From contig NZ_BLPF01000003.1 of NCBI RefSeq assembly GCF_011764425.1, forward strand, positions 496,001-560,000: a stretch of DNA of 64,000 nucleotides. The letters are read 5' to 3'. A program made the translations under genes and the position numbers. Positions 26,416 through 35,532 of this stretch are shown here, piece after piece (positions within the stretch are counted from its first letter, which is position 1; every line of letters starts with the position of its first letter). Below the pieces are notes generated by a model that ran no database searches, was not told where the DNA came from, and was given only the letters and a program-made list of their open reading frames with translations. This DNA is from Phytohabitans houttuyneae. GTDB lineage: Bacteria; Actinomycetota; Actinomycetes; Mycobacteriales; Micromonosporaceae.

Positions 26416-27032
26416 GTGCCCCTCGTCACCATGAGCCGCAGGCGGGCCGGTGGAATCATCGCGGCCCTGGCCGTATTCGTCATCGCACTTGCACTCCAAG
26501 ACGTCCTGCGGAGCGACGTGTCCGCCATCCGGCACTGGATCAGCCACCTGTCCCTCGGCCCATGGGCGGGGTCAATATCGCTGGCCTGTTGCTCACGGGC
26601 GCGGCGGCGGCTGCTCTCGTGCGCCCGGTTCGAGTCGCCACACCGTCGCGGTGGCCGGCCGTAATGGTCGCGGTCGCGGCGACCGGCCTCGTCCTGGCCG
26701 CTGCCTTCGTCTCTGACGCGCCACCCGGCACCCGCTACGCGGAGGAGGCGACATGGCACGGCCAACTGCACGACCTTGGCGGCGGACTAACCTTCCTGGG
26801 CCTGTTCGGCACCTGCCTGGCCACGCGGCGCCTGGCGACGCCGCCGTGGGGTGTGGTCTTCGCTGTCATCGTCGCCCTCGGCTTCGTCACGGCCAGTGCC
26901 ATGGCGGCCGCGTCGTTCGCCGTGAACGGGCCAGCGCTGCCCAGTGGGATCGCCGAGCGTGTGGCGTTGTTGGCGGGTCTTGCCTGGCTCGCGTTTCTCG
27001 CCCACCGACTAAGCAAAGGAGTAGATCGATGA
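26416..27032 (+). pseudogene. DUF998-family membrane protein, frameshifted (possible sequencing error)
   Basis: A GTG start with an excellent AAGGAGG five bases upstream begins MSRRRAGGIIAALAVFVIAL...IRHWISHLSLGPW. The expected continuation VNIAGLLLTGAAAAALVRP and the rest to WLAFLAHRLSKGVDR lie in another frame from about 26565. One missing G in the TGGGCGGGG run would restore a single protein of about 205 residues with six helices, including SDAPPGTRYAEEATWHGQLH in the DUF998 position. Nothing else looks damaged. Divergent from the other DUF998 gene; its end overlaps the DUF4287 gene by 4 bp. Confidence 0.75.
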
Positions 27033-27259
27033 GCTTCCAGGGGTACCTCAACACCATCAAGGCCAGGACCGGCCTTGGACCCCACGACTTCCGCCGGCTC
27101 GCCGCCGAGCGAGGACTCGACCGGCCAGGTACCAAGGCCGCCGCGGTCATCGCCTGGCTGGCAGAGGAGTATGGCCTCGGACGTGGCCACGCGATGGCGA
27201 TCGTGGCCGTACTCAAGGGCGAGGCGCCGGTGCTCGACGCCGACCATCGGGCCGACTAG
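27029..27259 (+). CDS. small DUF4287-type protein
   Basis: A 76-residue soluble protein, MSFQGYLNTIKARTGLGPHD continuing FRRLAAERGLD, then KAAAVIAWLAEEYGLGRGHA. This pattern is typical of DUF4287 proteins, which are small helical and of unknown function. AAAGGAG lies upstream of the ATG, and the ATGA overlap with the DUF998 frame couples the two. Confidence 0.85.
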   Translation: MSFQGYLNTIKARTGLGPHDFRRLAAERGLDRPGTKAAAVIAWLAEEYGLGRGHAMAIVAVLKGEAPVLDADHRAD

Positions 27260-27260
27260 G

Positions 27261-27287
27261 TGACCTGACCAGCTCAGAGCTGACCTG
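27261..27287. promoter_or_regulatory. inverted repeat within direct repeats upstream of the GH6 gene
   Basis: A perfect palindrome CAGCTC-A-GAGCTG (27270-27282) is flanked by two direct copies of TGACCTG (27261-27267 and 27281-27287), ending 38 bp before the cellulase start. It could be an operator; no known regulator motif is matched. Confidence 0.3.
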
Positions 27288-27325
27288 TCGTTGAGATTGA
27301 TTGATTTCCATGTCACGCTGGGTGC

Positions 27326-29284
27326 ATGCGTACCGTAGCCGCGTCGGGTCGTGCCGTGACCATCGCCATGACCGCCCTTCTGGTGACCGGTACCCTCGTC
27401 GCCGCGCCTACCCCCGCGGCCGCGGCCGCCTCCTGCGGCGTCACGTACGTGAAGACCTGGGACAGCGGCGGCAGGTTCGGCGCGGCCGTCACCATCACCA
27501 ACACCGGTGACGCGCTCGACGGCTGGACGCTCGCCTTCACGTTCGCCGGCGACCAGCGCGTCACGACCGGATGGCCGGTGACGTGGACCCAGGCGGTCGG
27601 CAGCCGGCAGGTCACCGTGGCCAGCAACGCGCCTTGGAACGCGCGACTGGCACCCGGCGCGCTTATCGCGATCGGCTTCAACGCGAGCTACACCGGCGCG
27701 AACACCGACCCCACCGAGTTCACCCTCAACGGGGTGGCCTGCGGCAGCGGGCAGAACCAGCCCCCGTCGGTGCACGTCACGAGCCCGACACCCGACCAGG
27801 TCTACCTGTCGGGCCAGGCGATCCTGCTCGGCGCGACGGCGAGCGACGACCACGGCGTGGCCCGCGTCGACTTCCACCTCGACGGCACGCTCGTCGGCTC
27901 CGACACCACCATGCCGTTCGGCACCATAGTGGAAGGCGTACCCGCCGGCCAGCACGTCGCCAGGGTCACCGTGTACGACAACGGGATACCGCCGCTGACC
28001 CGGAGCGAGGAGGTGCGGTTCCGGGTGGACGGGCCGCAGCCGCAGCCGGCCAACCCATACGCGGGCGCCCGGGTGTACGTCGATCCGGAGTGGCGCGCGA
28101 AGGCGCTGGCCGAGCCCGGCGGCGACCGGGTCGCGCACCAGCCGACGGCGGTGTGGCTGGACAGCATCGCCTCGATCGCGGGCGGGCGGGGCCACGCCGA
28201 CCACCGCTCGATGAGCTTGGCCGAGCACCTCGACCAGGCGGTCGTGCAGGCGGGCGGCGAGCCGCTGGTCGTGCAACTCGTCCTCTACGACCTGCCTGGT
28301 CGCAACTGCGGCCGGTTGGCCTCCGACGGGGAGCTCGGCCCCAACGACCTGGCCTTGTACAAGGCGGAGTTCATCGACCCGATCGCCGGGATCCTGGCCC
28401 GCCCGCAGTACGCCGACCTGCGGATCGTGACCGTCATCGAGCCGGACTCGCTGCCGAACCTCGTCGTCAGCACCGGCACACGGCCCAGCGCGACCCCGCT
28501 CTGCAACACAATGTTGGCCAACAACGGCTACGTCGACGGGGTCGGGTACGCCCTCGCCAAGCTCGGCGCGCTGCCGAACGTCTTCAACTACCTCGACGTC
28601 ACGCATCACGGCATGATCGGCTGGGACGACAACCTCGGTCCCAGCCTGCAGTTGATGGCCCGTGCCGCCCGGGCGTCCGGCAGCAGCCCGGCCAATGTGG
28701 ACGGCTTCGTCACGAACACCGCCAACTACTCGGCCCTGCGCGAGCCGTTCATCCCGATGGTCCAGCCGTACACCTACTCCAAGTGGATCGACTGGAACAG
28801 GTTCAACGAGGAGTTCGCCTTTGCCCAGGCGCTGCGGACCCCGCTCGTCCAGCTCGGCTTCCCCGCGGACATCGGATTCGTCATCGACACCTCACGCAAC
28901 GGGTGGGGCGGGCCGACGCGGCCCGTCGGGCCGTCGACGTCGACGGACTCGAACCAGTTCGTCGACCAGTCGCGGATCGACCGGCGGCTCCACAAGGGCA
29001 ACTACTGCAACCAGGCCGGCGCCGGCCTCGGCGAGCGCCCCGTAGCGGCGCCTGAGCCGGGCGTCGACGCCTACGCCTGGATCAAGCCGCCGGGCGAGTC
29101 CGACGGTGCCAGCACGCAAATCCCGGGCGCGGCCTTCGACCGCATGTGCGACCCCACGTACAACGCGTGCGTGTGCGGGAGCAACCGCCCGACCGGTGCG
29201 CTGCCCGGCGCACCGCCCTACGGCGCATGGTTCCCGGCACAGTTCCGGGAGCTGATGGCGAAAGCGCACCCGCCGCTCGGCTGA
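27326..29284 (+). CDS. secreted cellulase: CBM2 + Ig-like domain + GH6 catalytic domain
   Basis: A 652-residue exported glycoside hydrolase. It has a signal peptide (about 1-35) and a family 2 cellulose-binding module (36-140, with the aromatic WDSGGRFGAAVTITNTG pattern and a C37/C139 pair). An Ig-like linker (about 143-238) and a GH6 catalytic domain (about 242-652) follow. GH6 landmarks are YDLPGRNCGRLASDGE (D322, D335), the acid IEPDSLPN (D374) and WIKPPGESDG near the C-terminus. It should cut beta-1,4-glucan by inversion; whether it acts as endoglucanase or cellobiohydrolase depends on loops I cannot judge. No Shine-Dalgarno is evident before the ATG. Confidence 0.93.
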   Translation: MRTVAASGRAVTIAMTALLVTGTLVAAPTPAAAAASCGVTYVKTWDSGGRFGAAVTITNTGDALDGWTLAFTFAGDQRVTTGWPVTWTQAVGSRQVTVASNAPWNARLAPGALIAIGFNASYTGANTDPTEFTLNGVACGSGQNQPPSVHVTSPTPDQVYLSGQAILLGATASDDHGVARVDFHLDGTLVGSDTTMPFGTIVEGVPAGQHVARVTVYDNGIPPLTRSEEVRFRVDGPQPQPANPYAGARVYVDPEWRAKALAEPGGDRVAHQPTAVWLDSIASIAGGRGHADHRSMSLAEHLDQAVVQAGGEPLVVQLVLYDLPGRNCGRLASDGELGPNDLALYKAEFIDPIAGILARPQYADLRIVTVIEPDSLPNLVVSTGTRPSATPLCNTMLANNGYVDGVGYALAKLGALPNVFNYLDVTHHGMIGWDDNLGPSLQLMARAARASGSSPANVDGFVTNTANYSALREPFIPMVQPYTYSKWIDWNRFNEEFAFAQALRTPLVQLGFPADIGFVIDTSRNGWGGPTRPVGPSTSTDSNQFVDQSRIDRRLHKGNYCNQAGAGLGERPVAAPEPGVDAYAWIKPPGESDGASTQIPGAAFDRMCDPTYNACVCGSNRPTGALPGAPPYGAWFPAQFRELMAKAHPPLG

Positions 29285-29425
29285 CGACCCCAACGCCCCC
29301 GCCCGGCGCGAGCCGCACGATCATCGCCCGCGCGCATGGCCCGCCACGGCTGTCGTTGAGCCATCCCCGCGAAACCGTTTGTCACGATGGGCAGCTGCCT
29401 GCGGATCCGTGCGAATCGACTGGGT

Positions 29426-29851
29426 CTAGTGCGACGTGGACGCCCACGGGCCGACACCGCCGATGCGTTCGACGGAGTAGCGCACGACGTAGCCGGGCCC
29501 CTTCGGCGCCGGGAACTCGGTGTCTGAGGAGATATAAACCTTCGTCAAGCGGTTGAGTAGATCCCACGCGTCGTCACTGCGTTGGACAACGGCCCGCGCC
29601 CGCAACACGGCGTACTCGTTCAAGAAGACGGTGCGCACCCGAGGCGCATCGAAGGACAACACGACCCGCGGGTCACGCTCGATGTTGCGCAGCTTCGCGT
29701 ACCACGACATGTGACCACTGACGAGGTCGTCGCCGTCCAGCCCGATCCAGACCACGGTCACCTGAGGGCTCCCGTCAGCGTTGATAGTGCTCAGGTGAGC
29801 CATCGGGCCGGACTCGATCAAATCTCGCAGTTCATCCGGCAAACCGCTCAT
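29426..29851 (-). CDS. PPOX-class (pyridoxamine-oxidase-like) F420/FMN-binding protein
   Basis: A 141-residue split-barrel protein. GPMAHLSTINADGSPQVTVV near the N-terminus, DDLVSGHMSWYAKLRNIERD and PRVVLSFDAP are the flavin/deazaflavin-binding signature of the PPOX family (F420-dependent TIGR03618-like). It would act as a small cytoplasmic reductase or cofactor-binding protein. The C-terminal YVVRYSVERIGGVGPW strand closes the barrel. The ATG at 29851 starts MSGLPDELRDLIESG. A longer in-frame extension to 30235 is not protein-like. Confidence 0.87.
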   Translation of the reverse strand: MSGLPDELRDLIESGPMAHLSTINADGSPQVTVVWIGLDGDDLVSGHMSWYAKLRNIERDPRVVLSFDAPRVRTVFLNEYAVLRARAVVQRSDDAWDLLNRLTKVYISSDTEFPAPKGPGYVVRYSVERIGGVGPWASTSH

Positions 29852-30209
29852 AGCGTGATGGTTTCTATCACGAGACCACGGTAGCCGCCCTCCGGCGCGC
29901 GCTTGATCACGCGCTCGGCCGAAGTTCGCAAGATTCGAGCCAACTCGCAGCGCGCCGCGCCATCTCAGCCCCGATCCACTCACTGACGCTGACGAGCGGA
30001 TGCCGACTGACGACGTTGGTTTAGCGCCGTTCGGCTGACGCGGACCAGCCACAACATCGCGAAGTCCATGGCACATGTCGAACAGGAGGTCTGTGCGGGG
30101 TCTGGTTCTGGGGATGCCAGCCGGCAGGCCGGGCCTCTCAAAGGGCCGCCCGACCGGCTGGCGAGGTGATCGGCGGGAGTGGTTTCGGTGGTGTGCGTAG
30201 CGTGCGGGC
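29852..30209. other. intergenic region with a hairpin
   Basis: No gene recognised in about 360 bp. The only structured element is the hairpin at 30116-30162, listed separately. Confidence 0.5.
30116..30162. terminator. terminator-like hairpin downstream of the small secreted protein
   Basis: Arms GCCAGCCGG (30116-30124) and CCGGCTGGC (30154-30162) pair perfectly, with additional GGCC/GGCC pairing inside. It lies 48 bp after the stop of the minus-strand gene; no T run. Confidence 0.45.
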
Positions 30210-30626
30210 TTATCGCCGGATACGGACGACCTCATCGGTTTGTATGGTGGTGCAGTTCGCTCCGGGGCAGGACTGGAGTTGGGTGGTCACGAGGGCGACG
30301 CCGGTGCGGAACGGGGCACCGTTGACATTTGCCAGGACGAGGATGGAGAACTGCTGTGGTTGGCCGGTGCAGGTGAAGCTCTGCGCCTGGGTGCCTTGGG
30401 CGACACGGTCGCCGGCTGCCTGGGTGACGGTGGGCGTAATGCCACCTACGTCTCCTTCGAAGCAGGTGGCGGTGATCTGTACCCTCACGGCGGCGCCGTT
30501 GGCGACAAGGGTCACCGAGCCAACGTCAAGGGCCAGAGTGGGGGCGGCACTGGCCGGTGAAACGGCGACCAGAACCAGAGAAGAAGTGGTTAGAAGAAGA
30601 ACAAGGGCAGCGCGCAGCCGGGACAT
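30210..30626 (-). CDS. small secreted protein of unknown function
   Basis: A 138-residue protein with a clear Sec signal (MSRLRAALVLLLTTSSLVLV, cleavage near ASA-A at about 28). The mature beta-rich domain has four cysteines (CFEG, SFTCTG, SCPGANC), probably two disulfides. No family recognised. Similar small secreted beta-proteins are common in actinomycetes. The ribosome-binding site is weak. Confidence 0.7.
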   Translation of the reverse strand: MSRLRAALVLLLTTSSLVLVAVSPASAAPTLALDVGSVTLVANGAAVRVQITATCFEGDVGGITPTVTQAAGDRVAQGTQAQSFTCTGQPQQFSILVLANVNGAPFRTGVALVTTQLQSCPGANCTTIQTDEVVRIRR

Positions 30627-31102
30627 GAAACACCGCTTTCTGGATGTCTGGAAAGGCTAGAGACGAAGAATGCGCTGGGGGCATATGGCGCTGGTCGAAT
30701 TCGGCGCAGATCGCGCAGCCGGTGCGTCAGACCGTATGTTCCCTTCGCCACGGCGTCCGGCCTTCACGGGCTCGTACTACGCCGAGGTCTTGGGCGACAC
30801 GGTCAGCGTACCCCCGACCAAAGGTCATCAGAGAAAACCTGTCGCATTTTCCAAGGTAACCGAAACGTCATGGTCATTTCCGTCTGGGAGCTGCTTGCTT
30901 GTCGCGGTTACTTAACAGATCGAAGGCCAGGTCATCGGCCCGAATCGCATGGTTCGACGAGTACTGGTGGTTATGGGCCGCAGCAGAGAAGACGATGGGT
31001 CGAGCGCTGCCACGCGGCGCTTCTCCGTAGGTGGTTTGAGGCGCGACTGATCCAGGGTGACCCGGTGGCGGGGGAGGTGGGATACCGCGAGATGCGCCCG
31101 CG
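30627..31102. other. intergenic region, nothing recognised
   Basis: About 475 bp of lower-GC sequence than its surroundings, with short unconvincing frames on both strands. It presumably contains the promoter of the leftward secreted-protein gene and possibly of the rightward membrane gene. Confidence 0.4.
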
Positions 31103-31705
31103 TTGACGGGGCTGGTCCACTGCTTACCCCTGACCGTGGGTCGACGTCGGTCGAGGACGGATCTCGTCTTCGGTCTGATGCTGATCGGGTTCGGGCTGGC
31201 GCTGCTGATCGGGGTGCCGGTCATCTGGGGTCAGGCCCGGAACGATCCCCGCGCGGGCGATCGGGCGAACTGGGCGCGCGGTGGCTACGCCGTCCTGAGC
31301 TCCCTCTCGATGTCGCTTTTCGGGCTGGTGGGTCTCGGCATGCTGATCTTCGGCCAGCCCGTCGACGAGGACGGAGACACCTACCGCGTGCCGGACAGCC
31401 CTCTGCAGGTGCGGATCTTCGGTGCTGTCCTCTTTCTGATGCCGGTCGGAGTGGTGATCTACGGCGCTTACCGGCGCCGCGGGCCCCGTTGCAGGGCCAG
31501 AGCTGCAGTCTGGGTTCGGCGCTGCCGTCGCCGGCCGTATTCATGCTGCGTCGAGGCACGGGACCGCGAAGTGGCTGGAGAGCTTGCCGGCGGGCGGGTT
31601 CAGATACGTGCTGGACGGAAGGTTGGCCCGGTCCTCCCGATGCGCAGGGTCACCACATCTGCGGATCTGGGCCTGCGTCCCCCGATGGCCAAGCTGATGA
31701 AGTAG
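31103..31705 (+). CDS. putative small membrane protein (start and C-terminal part doubtful)
   Basis: Residues 20-125 look like a genuine membrane protein with three hydrophobic helices (LVFGLMLIGFGLALLIGVPV, VLSSLSMSLFGLVGLGMLIF, IFGAVLFLMPVGVVIYGAY). After about residue 125 (position 31480) the translation becomes arginine/cysteine-rich and random-looking. The true gene may end or be frameshifted there. The TTG at 31103 and a GTG at 31136 are both possible starts and neither has a strong ribosome-binding site. Family unknown. Confidence 0.45.
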   Translation: MTGLVHCLPLTVGRRRSRTDLVFGLMLIGFGLALLIGVPVIWGQARNDPRAGDRANWARGGYAVLSSLSMSLFGLVGLGMLIFGQPVDEDGDTYRVPDSPLQVRIFGAVLFLMPVGVVIYGAYRRRGPRCRARAAVWVRRCRRRPYSCCVEARDREVAGELAGGRVQIRAGRKVGPVLPMRRVTTSADLGLRPPMAKLMK

Positions 31706-31974
31706 GGCGTGTCGGAGGCGGCCGTTGGGTCGAACCCCCGCGCCGGTTTCAAAATGCGAAGCCCGCCACCGTCGCGTCGGACGATCGGCCCGCTACGTCG
31801 ATGCCCGGCTTAAACCAGAAGCTGTGTTGTCCGGAGGTTCGGGAGTTGTCGCGCTAGATGTTGATCCCGGGACGGCGGCGATTGCGGCCGATCTGGCAGG
31901 GGACCCGCCGCTACGAATTGGGCAGGGTGGACCGGCCCCGCCCCGAAGCGGGACCGGGCCGGCTCGCGGACCTT

Positions 31975-32243
31975 CTAAACGGCACTCGTGAAGAAGAGCG
32001 CGCTGGTCCGGAAACCGTCGGGGATGACGAGGCCCTCCACCGTCGCGGCAGTACTGGAGGAACAGCGTCTGCGAGTACAGGAAGGCGCCGGTGGGCACCT
32101 CGAAGATGAACCACTCCGGCGTGTAGGTCTCGCAGATCTCGCCGGCCGCGGCCGCCATGTGAGGCGCGTACTGGCGCGGTGAATGCCAGCACACCGGACA
32201 CAGCCATCGCCGGCGCGAGGCCGACTCGGAGCCTACGGAACGT
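31975..32243 (-). pseudogene. degenerate small secreted protein gene divergent from the SARP gene
   Basis: Behind a perfect AGGAGG ribosome-binding site the expected start codon reads ACG (32243-32241). It is followed by FRRLRVGLAPAMAVSGVLAF, a signal-peptide-like sequence. After about 32155 the sense continues in another frame as AAAAGEICETYTPEWFIFEV, then PTGAFLYSQTLFLQYCRDG. After about 32050 a third frame gives VEGLVIPDGFRTSALFFTSA then V and TAG at 31977-31975. Two indels and a lost ATG make it a pseudogene of an about 88-residue secreted protein. The mature part has conserved-looking Cys and aromatic residues. No family recognised. Confidence 0.5.
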
Positions 32244-32397
32244 TGATTCCTCCTGTTGAAACGGGTCAGCCGGACAGCGGTCGAGCCCTGTCCGCTTGCC
32301 GACACGTGCCGCTGGTGGCGATTGGCATCCAGGTGCGGATGGCAGGCGTACCACCTATGGGGCGCGATGTTCGTGAATGCGTGTCGGCGCGACTGAC

Positions 32398-35373
32398 ATG
32401 GAGTTCCGGGTCTTGGGGCCGGTCCAGATATGGGCGTGCGGCCAGCCGGTGCCGGCGGGTGAGCCGCGCCAGCGGGCCGTGTTGGCCATGTTGCTGATCG
32501 AAGCCGGCCGCACGGTCAGCATGCCGACGCTGGTGGACCGGATCTGGGACGACGAGCCTCCGGCACAGGCTTATCGATCGGTCCAGGCGCACGTCGCCCG
32601 GATCCGGCGGGCCCTGGAACGGGCGGCGGGCGCGGATTGCGGACGGGGTGGCGTTCCACCCAGCCAACCGCTGGTTCGCGGTCCCGGCGGCTACGTACTG
32701 TCGGTCACCGGCGAAGATGTGGATCTGCACCGGTTTCGGGCGCTGGTGGCCCGGTCCCATGATGCCGGCACGACGGACCGGGACCGCGCCGCACTGCTGC
32801 GCGAGGCGCTGGACCTGTGGCTCGGCGAGCCCTTGACCGGGGTGGCGGGGGCGTGGGCGGCGCGCACCCGCGACGTGCTGCGGCAGGAGCACGCGGACGC
32901 CTTGGTCGCATGGGCGCATGCTGAGGTACGCACCGGCAACGCGGCCGCCGCGGTTCGGCCGCTGACCGAGTTGCTCGACGAACGCCCGACCGACGAGTCC
33001 GTCGCCGCGGTGCTGATGCGGGTGCTCTACGCGGTGGGCCGTCCCTCGCAGGCGCTGGAGCGCTATGACCGGATCCGGCGGACACTGCGCGAGGAGCTCG
33101 GCACCGATCCGGGTCCGGAGCTGCGCGAGGTCCACCAGGCCGTGCTGCGGCACGACCTCGACACCGCGGCCGGCAAGAGTGCCCCGGCGCGGGCCGTTCC
33201 CGCGCAACTGCCCGCGGACGTGGGCGCGTTCACCGGTCGTAGCGCCGAACTGGCCGCGTTGGACAGCTTCGTCGACGCCGAGCCCACCACCGCACCGGTC
33301 ATCGTCGGCATCACCGGTACGGCCGGCGTCGGCAAGACCGCCCTCGCCGTCCGCTGGGCGCACCTCGTCCGCGACCGGTACCCGGATGGCCAGCTCTACG
33401 TGAACCTGCGCGGCTACGATCCGCAGCGGCCGATGACGCCCGACGAGGTGTTGTCCATCTTCCTGGCGGCGCTGACGCCCGATGAGCGACACCTGCCGGC
33501 TGACGTCGAGGCGCGGGCCGCCCGGTACCGGACTGAAACGGCCGGCCGGCGAATGCTTGTCATCCTCGACAACGCGTCCACAGTGGAGCAGGTTCGCCTG
33601 CTGCTACCCGGTTCGCCGGGCTGCACGGTCCTGATCACCAGCCGGAGTTCCCTCGCCGGTCTGGTGGCTCTGCACGACGCGGGACGCGTGATGCTCAGTC
33701 CGTTGCCGACCCCGGACGCGACGTCACTGCTTCGCCGCCTCGTCGGCTCGGCGGTGGAGGACGAACCCGAAGCGTCGAGGGCGCTCGTGCGTCATTGCGA
33801 CGGGCTTCCACTGGCGCTGCGGATCACCGCCGAGCTCGCGCTGTCCAGGCCGGCCATCTCCCTGGCCGCGCTGGCTGCGGAGCTTGCCGAAAAGCAACGC
33901 CGGCTGGAGCTGCTCAGCAGCGGAGGCGATCCGCGAGCAGCGGTGCGGACGGTCTTTTCCTGGTCGGTACAGCACCTCGCGGTGTCAAGCGCCCAGACGT
34001 TCGCGCTACTGGGCCTTCATCCGGGCAGCGAATTCGACGCCTACGCCGTTGCCGCACTCGCCGACACCGACCTCGATGACGCCGGCCGCCGGCTGGACGG
34101 GCTGGCCCGCGCCCACCTGGTCCACCGGGTCGGCAACCGCCAATTTGGCATTCACGACCTACTCCACGTGTACGCCACGCGGCTCGCCACCGCACCCGCC
34201 GCTGACCCCGATGCCCTCGAACCGCCGGTCGATGCCCCAGCGGCGTCCCGTCGGCTGGTGGACTACTACCTGGCCGCATCGGCCGCCGCGATGAACGTGT
34301 TGCATCCGGGCGAAGCCGCCCGGCGTCCGCCCGTACCCCCACCGGCCACGCCCGTCCCGTCCTTTCCCGACCGGGCGGCGGCGCAGGAGTGGCTCAACGT
34401 CGAGCTACCCAACCTGGTGGCTGTCTCCGCCTATGCGGCCACAGTGGACTGCCTGACCCAGGCGGTTCAGTTGTCGCCGGTGCTCTTCCGGTACCTCGAC
34501 GACGGCCACGACGCCGCTGCCGTGTCCGTCCACCAGCAGGCCCGCGACGCCGCGCACCGCCTCGGCGACCGGACCGGCGAGGCGGTGGCGATGGTCGCCC
34601 TCGGCGCCGCGCACACCCAGGCCGGACGGTACGCGGCCGCGGTCGACGAACTGAACCGGGCCGTGCACGCGGCACGCGACGGCGGTGACCGGCTCGCCGA
34701 GGCCCGGGCGGTGGGCAACCTCGGCCAGCTCCACGAGCGGTTCGGACGATACCGATCAAGCAGCGCACACTACCGGCGGGCACTCGCGCTGTACCGGCAG
34801 GTCGGCGACCGGGTCGGCCTGGCGCATGCCCTGACCCGGCTGGGCGTCGTGGGGGCCAGGCTGGGGCGCCACAACGACGCCCACGGCCATCTGCGGCACG
34901 CGTTGCGGTTGCACAGGCAGGCCGGGCACCGGTTCGGCGAGGCATGGGCACTGCTCGGCCTCGCCGAACTGGACGCCCGCACCGGACGACCGCAGACCGC
35001 GGCCGAACGGTCCCGGCAGGCGGTGACGCAGTTCCGCGAGCTCGGCCACCGAACCAGCGAAGCGTGGGCCCTGACCGGACTCGGCACCGCCGAGCGGCTC
35101 CTCGGCCGCTACGCCCAGGCCCGCGACCGGCACCTGCACGCTCTGCACCTGTTCCGCGAGCTGGGCGACGACGACGGACAGGCCTCTGCCCTCAACGGCC
35201 TCGGCGAGGCAGCCGACGTGGCCGGGCAGGCGCCCACCGCGCTCGCCTACTACCGCAGCGCGCTGGCGATCGCCACCCGGACCGGCGCCCGCGACGAGCA
35301 GGCCCGTGCGCACGCCGGACTGGCACGCGTCCACCAATCTGGACGTGAGGACAGCGCGGACGAGTCCACCTGA
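32398..35373 (+). CDS. SARP/AfsR-type transcriptional activator with NB-ARC and TPR domains
   Basis: A 991-residue regulator. An OmpR-like winged-helix SARP domain (about 1-95; EFRVLGPVQIW, AVLAMLLIEAGRTVSM, LVDRIWDDEPP) is followed by a bacterial transcriptional activation domain (about 110-255, ending ALERYDRIRRTLREELGTDP). An NB-ARC ATPase comes next (P-loop GTAGVGKTAL near residue 306; MLVILDNAST; GCTVLITSR), then a long TPR array from about 650. This is the AfsR layout. SARPs activate antibiotic clusters by binding heptameric direct repeats near promoters. The gene lies 1.1 kb before the thioesterase/NRPS operon on the same strand, so it is the probable pathway activator. The ATG at 32398 starts precisely at the SARP fold. 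Confidence 0.92.
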   Translation: MEFRVLGPVQIWACGQPVPAGEPRQRAVLAMLLIEAGRTVSMPTLVDRIWDDEPPAQAYRSVQAHVARIRRALERAAGADCGRGGVPPSQPLVRGPGGYVLSVTGEDVDLHRFRALVARSHDAGTTDRDRAALLREALDLWLGEPLTGVAGAWAARTRDVLRQEHADALVAWAHAEVRTGNAAAAVRPLTELLDERPTDESVAAVLMRVLYAVGRPSQALERYDRIRRTLREELGTDPGPELREVHQAVLRHDLDTAAGKSAPARAVPAQLPADVGAFTGRSAELAALDSFVDAEPTTAPVIVGITGTAGVGKTALAVRWAHLVRDRYPDGQLYVNLRGYDPQRPMTPDEVLSIFLAALTPDERHLPADVEARAARYRTETAGRRMLVILDNASTVEQVRLLLPGSPGCTVLITSRSSLAGLVALHDAGRVMLSPLPTPDATSLLRRLVGSAVEDEPEASRALVRHCDGLPLALRITAELALSRPAISLAALAAELAEKQRRLELLSSGGDPRAAVRTVFSWSVQHLAVSSAQTFALLGLHPGSEFDAYAVAALADTDLDDAGRRLDGLARAHLVHRVGNRQFGIHDLLHVYATRLATAPAADPDALEPPVDAPAASRRLVDYYLAASAAAMNVLHPGEAARRPPVPPPATPVPSFPDRAAAQEWLNVELPNLVAVSAYAATVDCLTQAVQLSPVLFRYLDDGHDAAAVSVHQQARDAAHRLGDRTGEAVAMVALGAAHTQAGRYAAAVDELNRAVHAARDGGDRLAEARAVGNLGQLHERFGRYRSSSAHYRRALALYRQVGDRVGLAHALTRLGVVGARLGRHNDAHGHLRHALRLHRQAGHRFGEAWALLGLAELDARTGRPQTAAERSRQAVTQFRELGHRTSEAWALTGLGTAERLLGRYAQARDRHLHALHLFRELGDDDGQASALNGLGEAADVAGQAPTALAYYRSALAIATRTGARDEQARAHAGLARVHQSGREDSADEST

Positions 35374-35532
35374 ACATCGGTACAGCCGGCCACGATACGG
35401 CAGCGGGGAGTCCGGGGCGGCGACCGCGTCAGCGACGCGTCAAAGGAACGCATGCGTCCCGTCGTAGCTTCACGGGCACAGGTCGCGTGGAAGCCAGATC
35501 CGGCCGCTCAAGTCGGATCGGAAGGGACAAAT

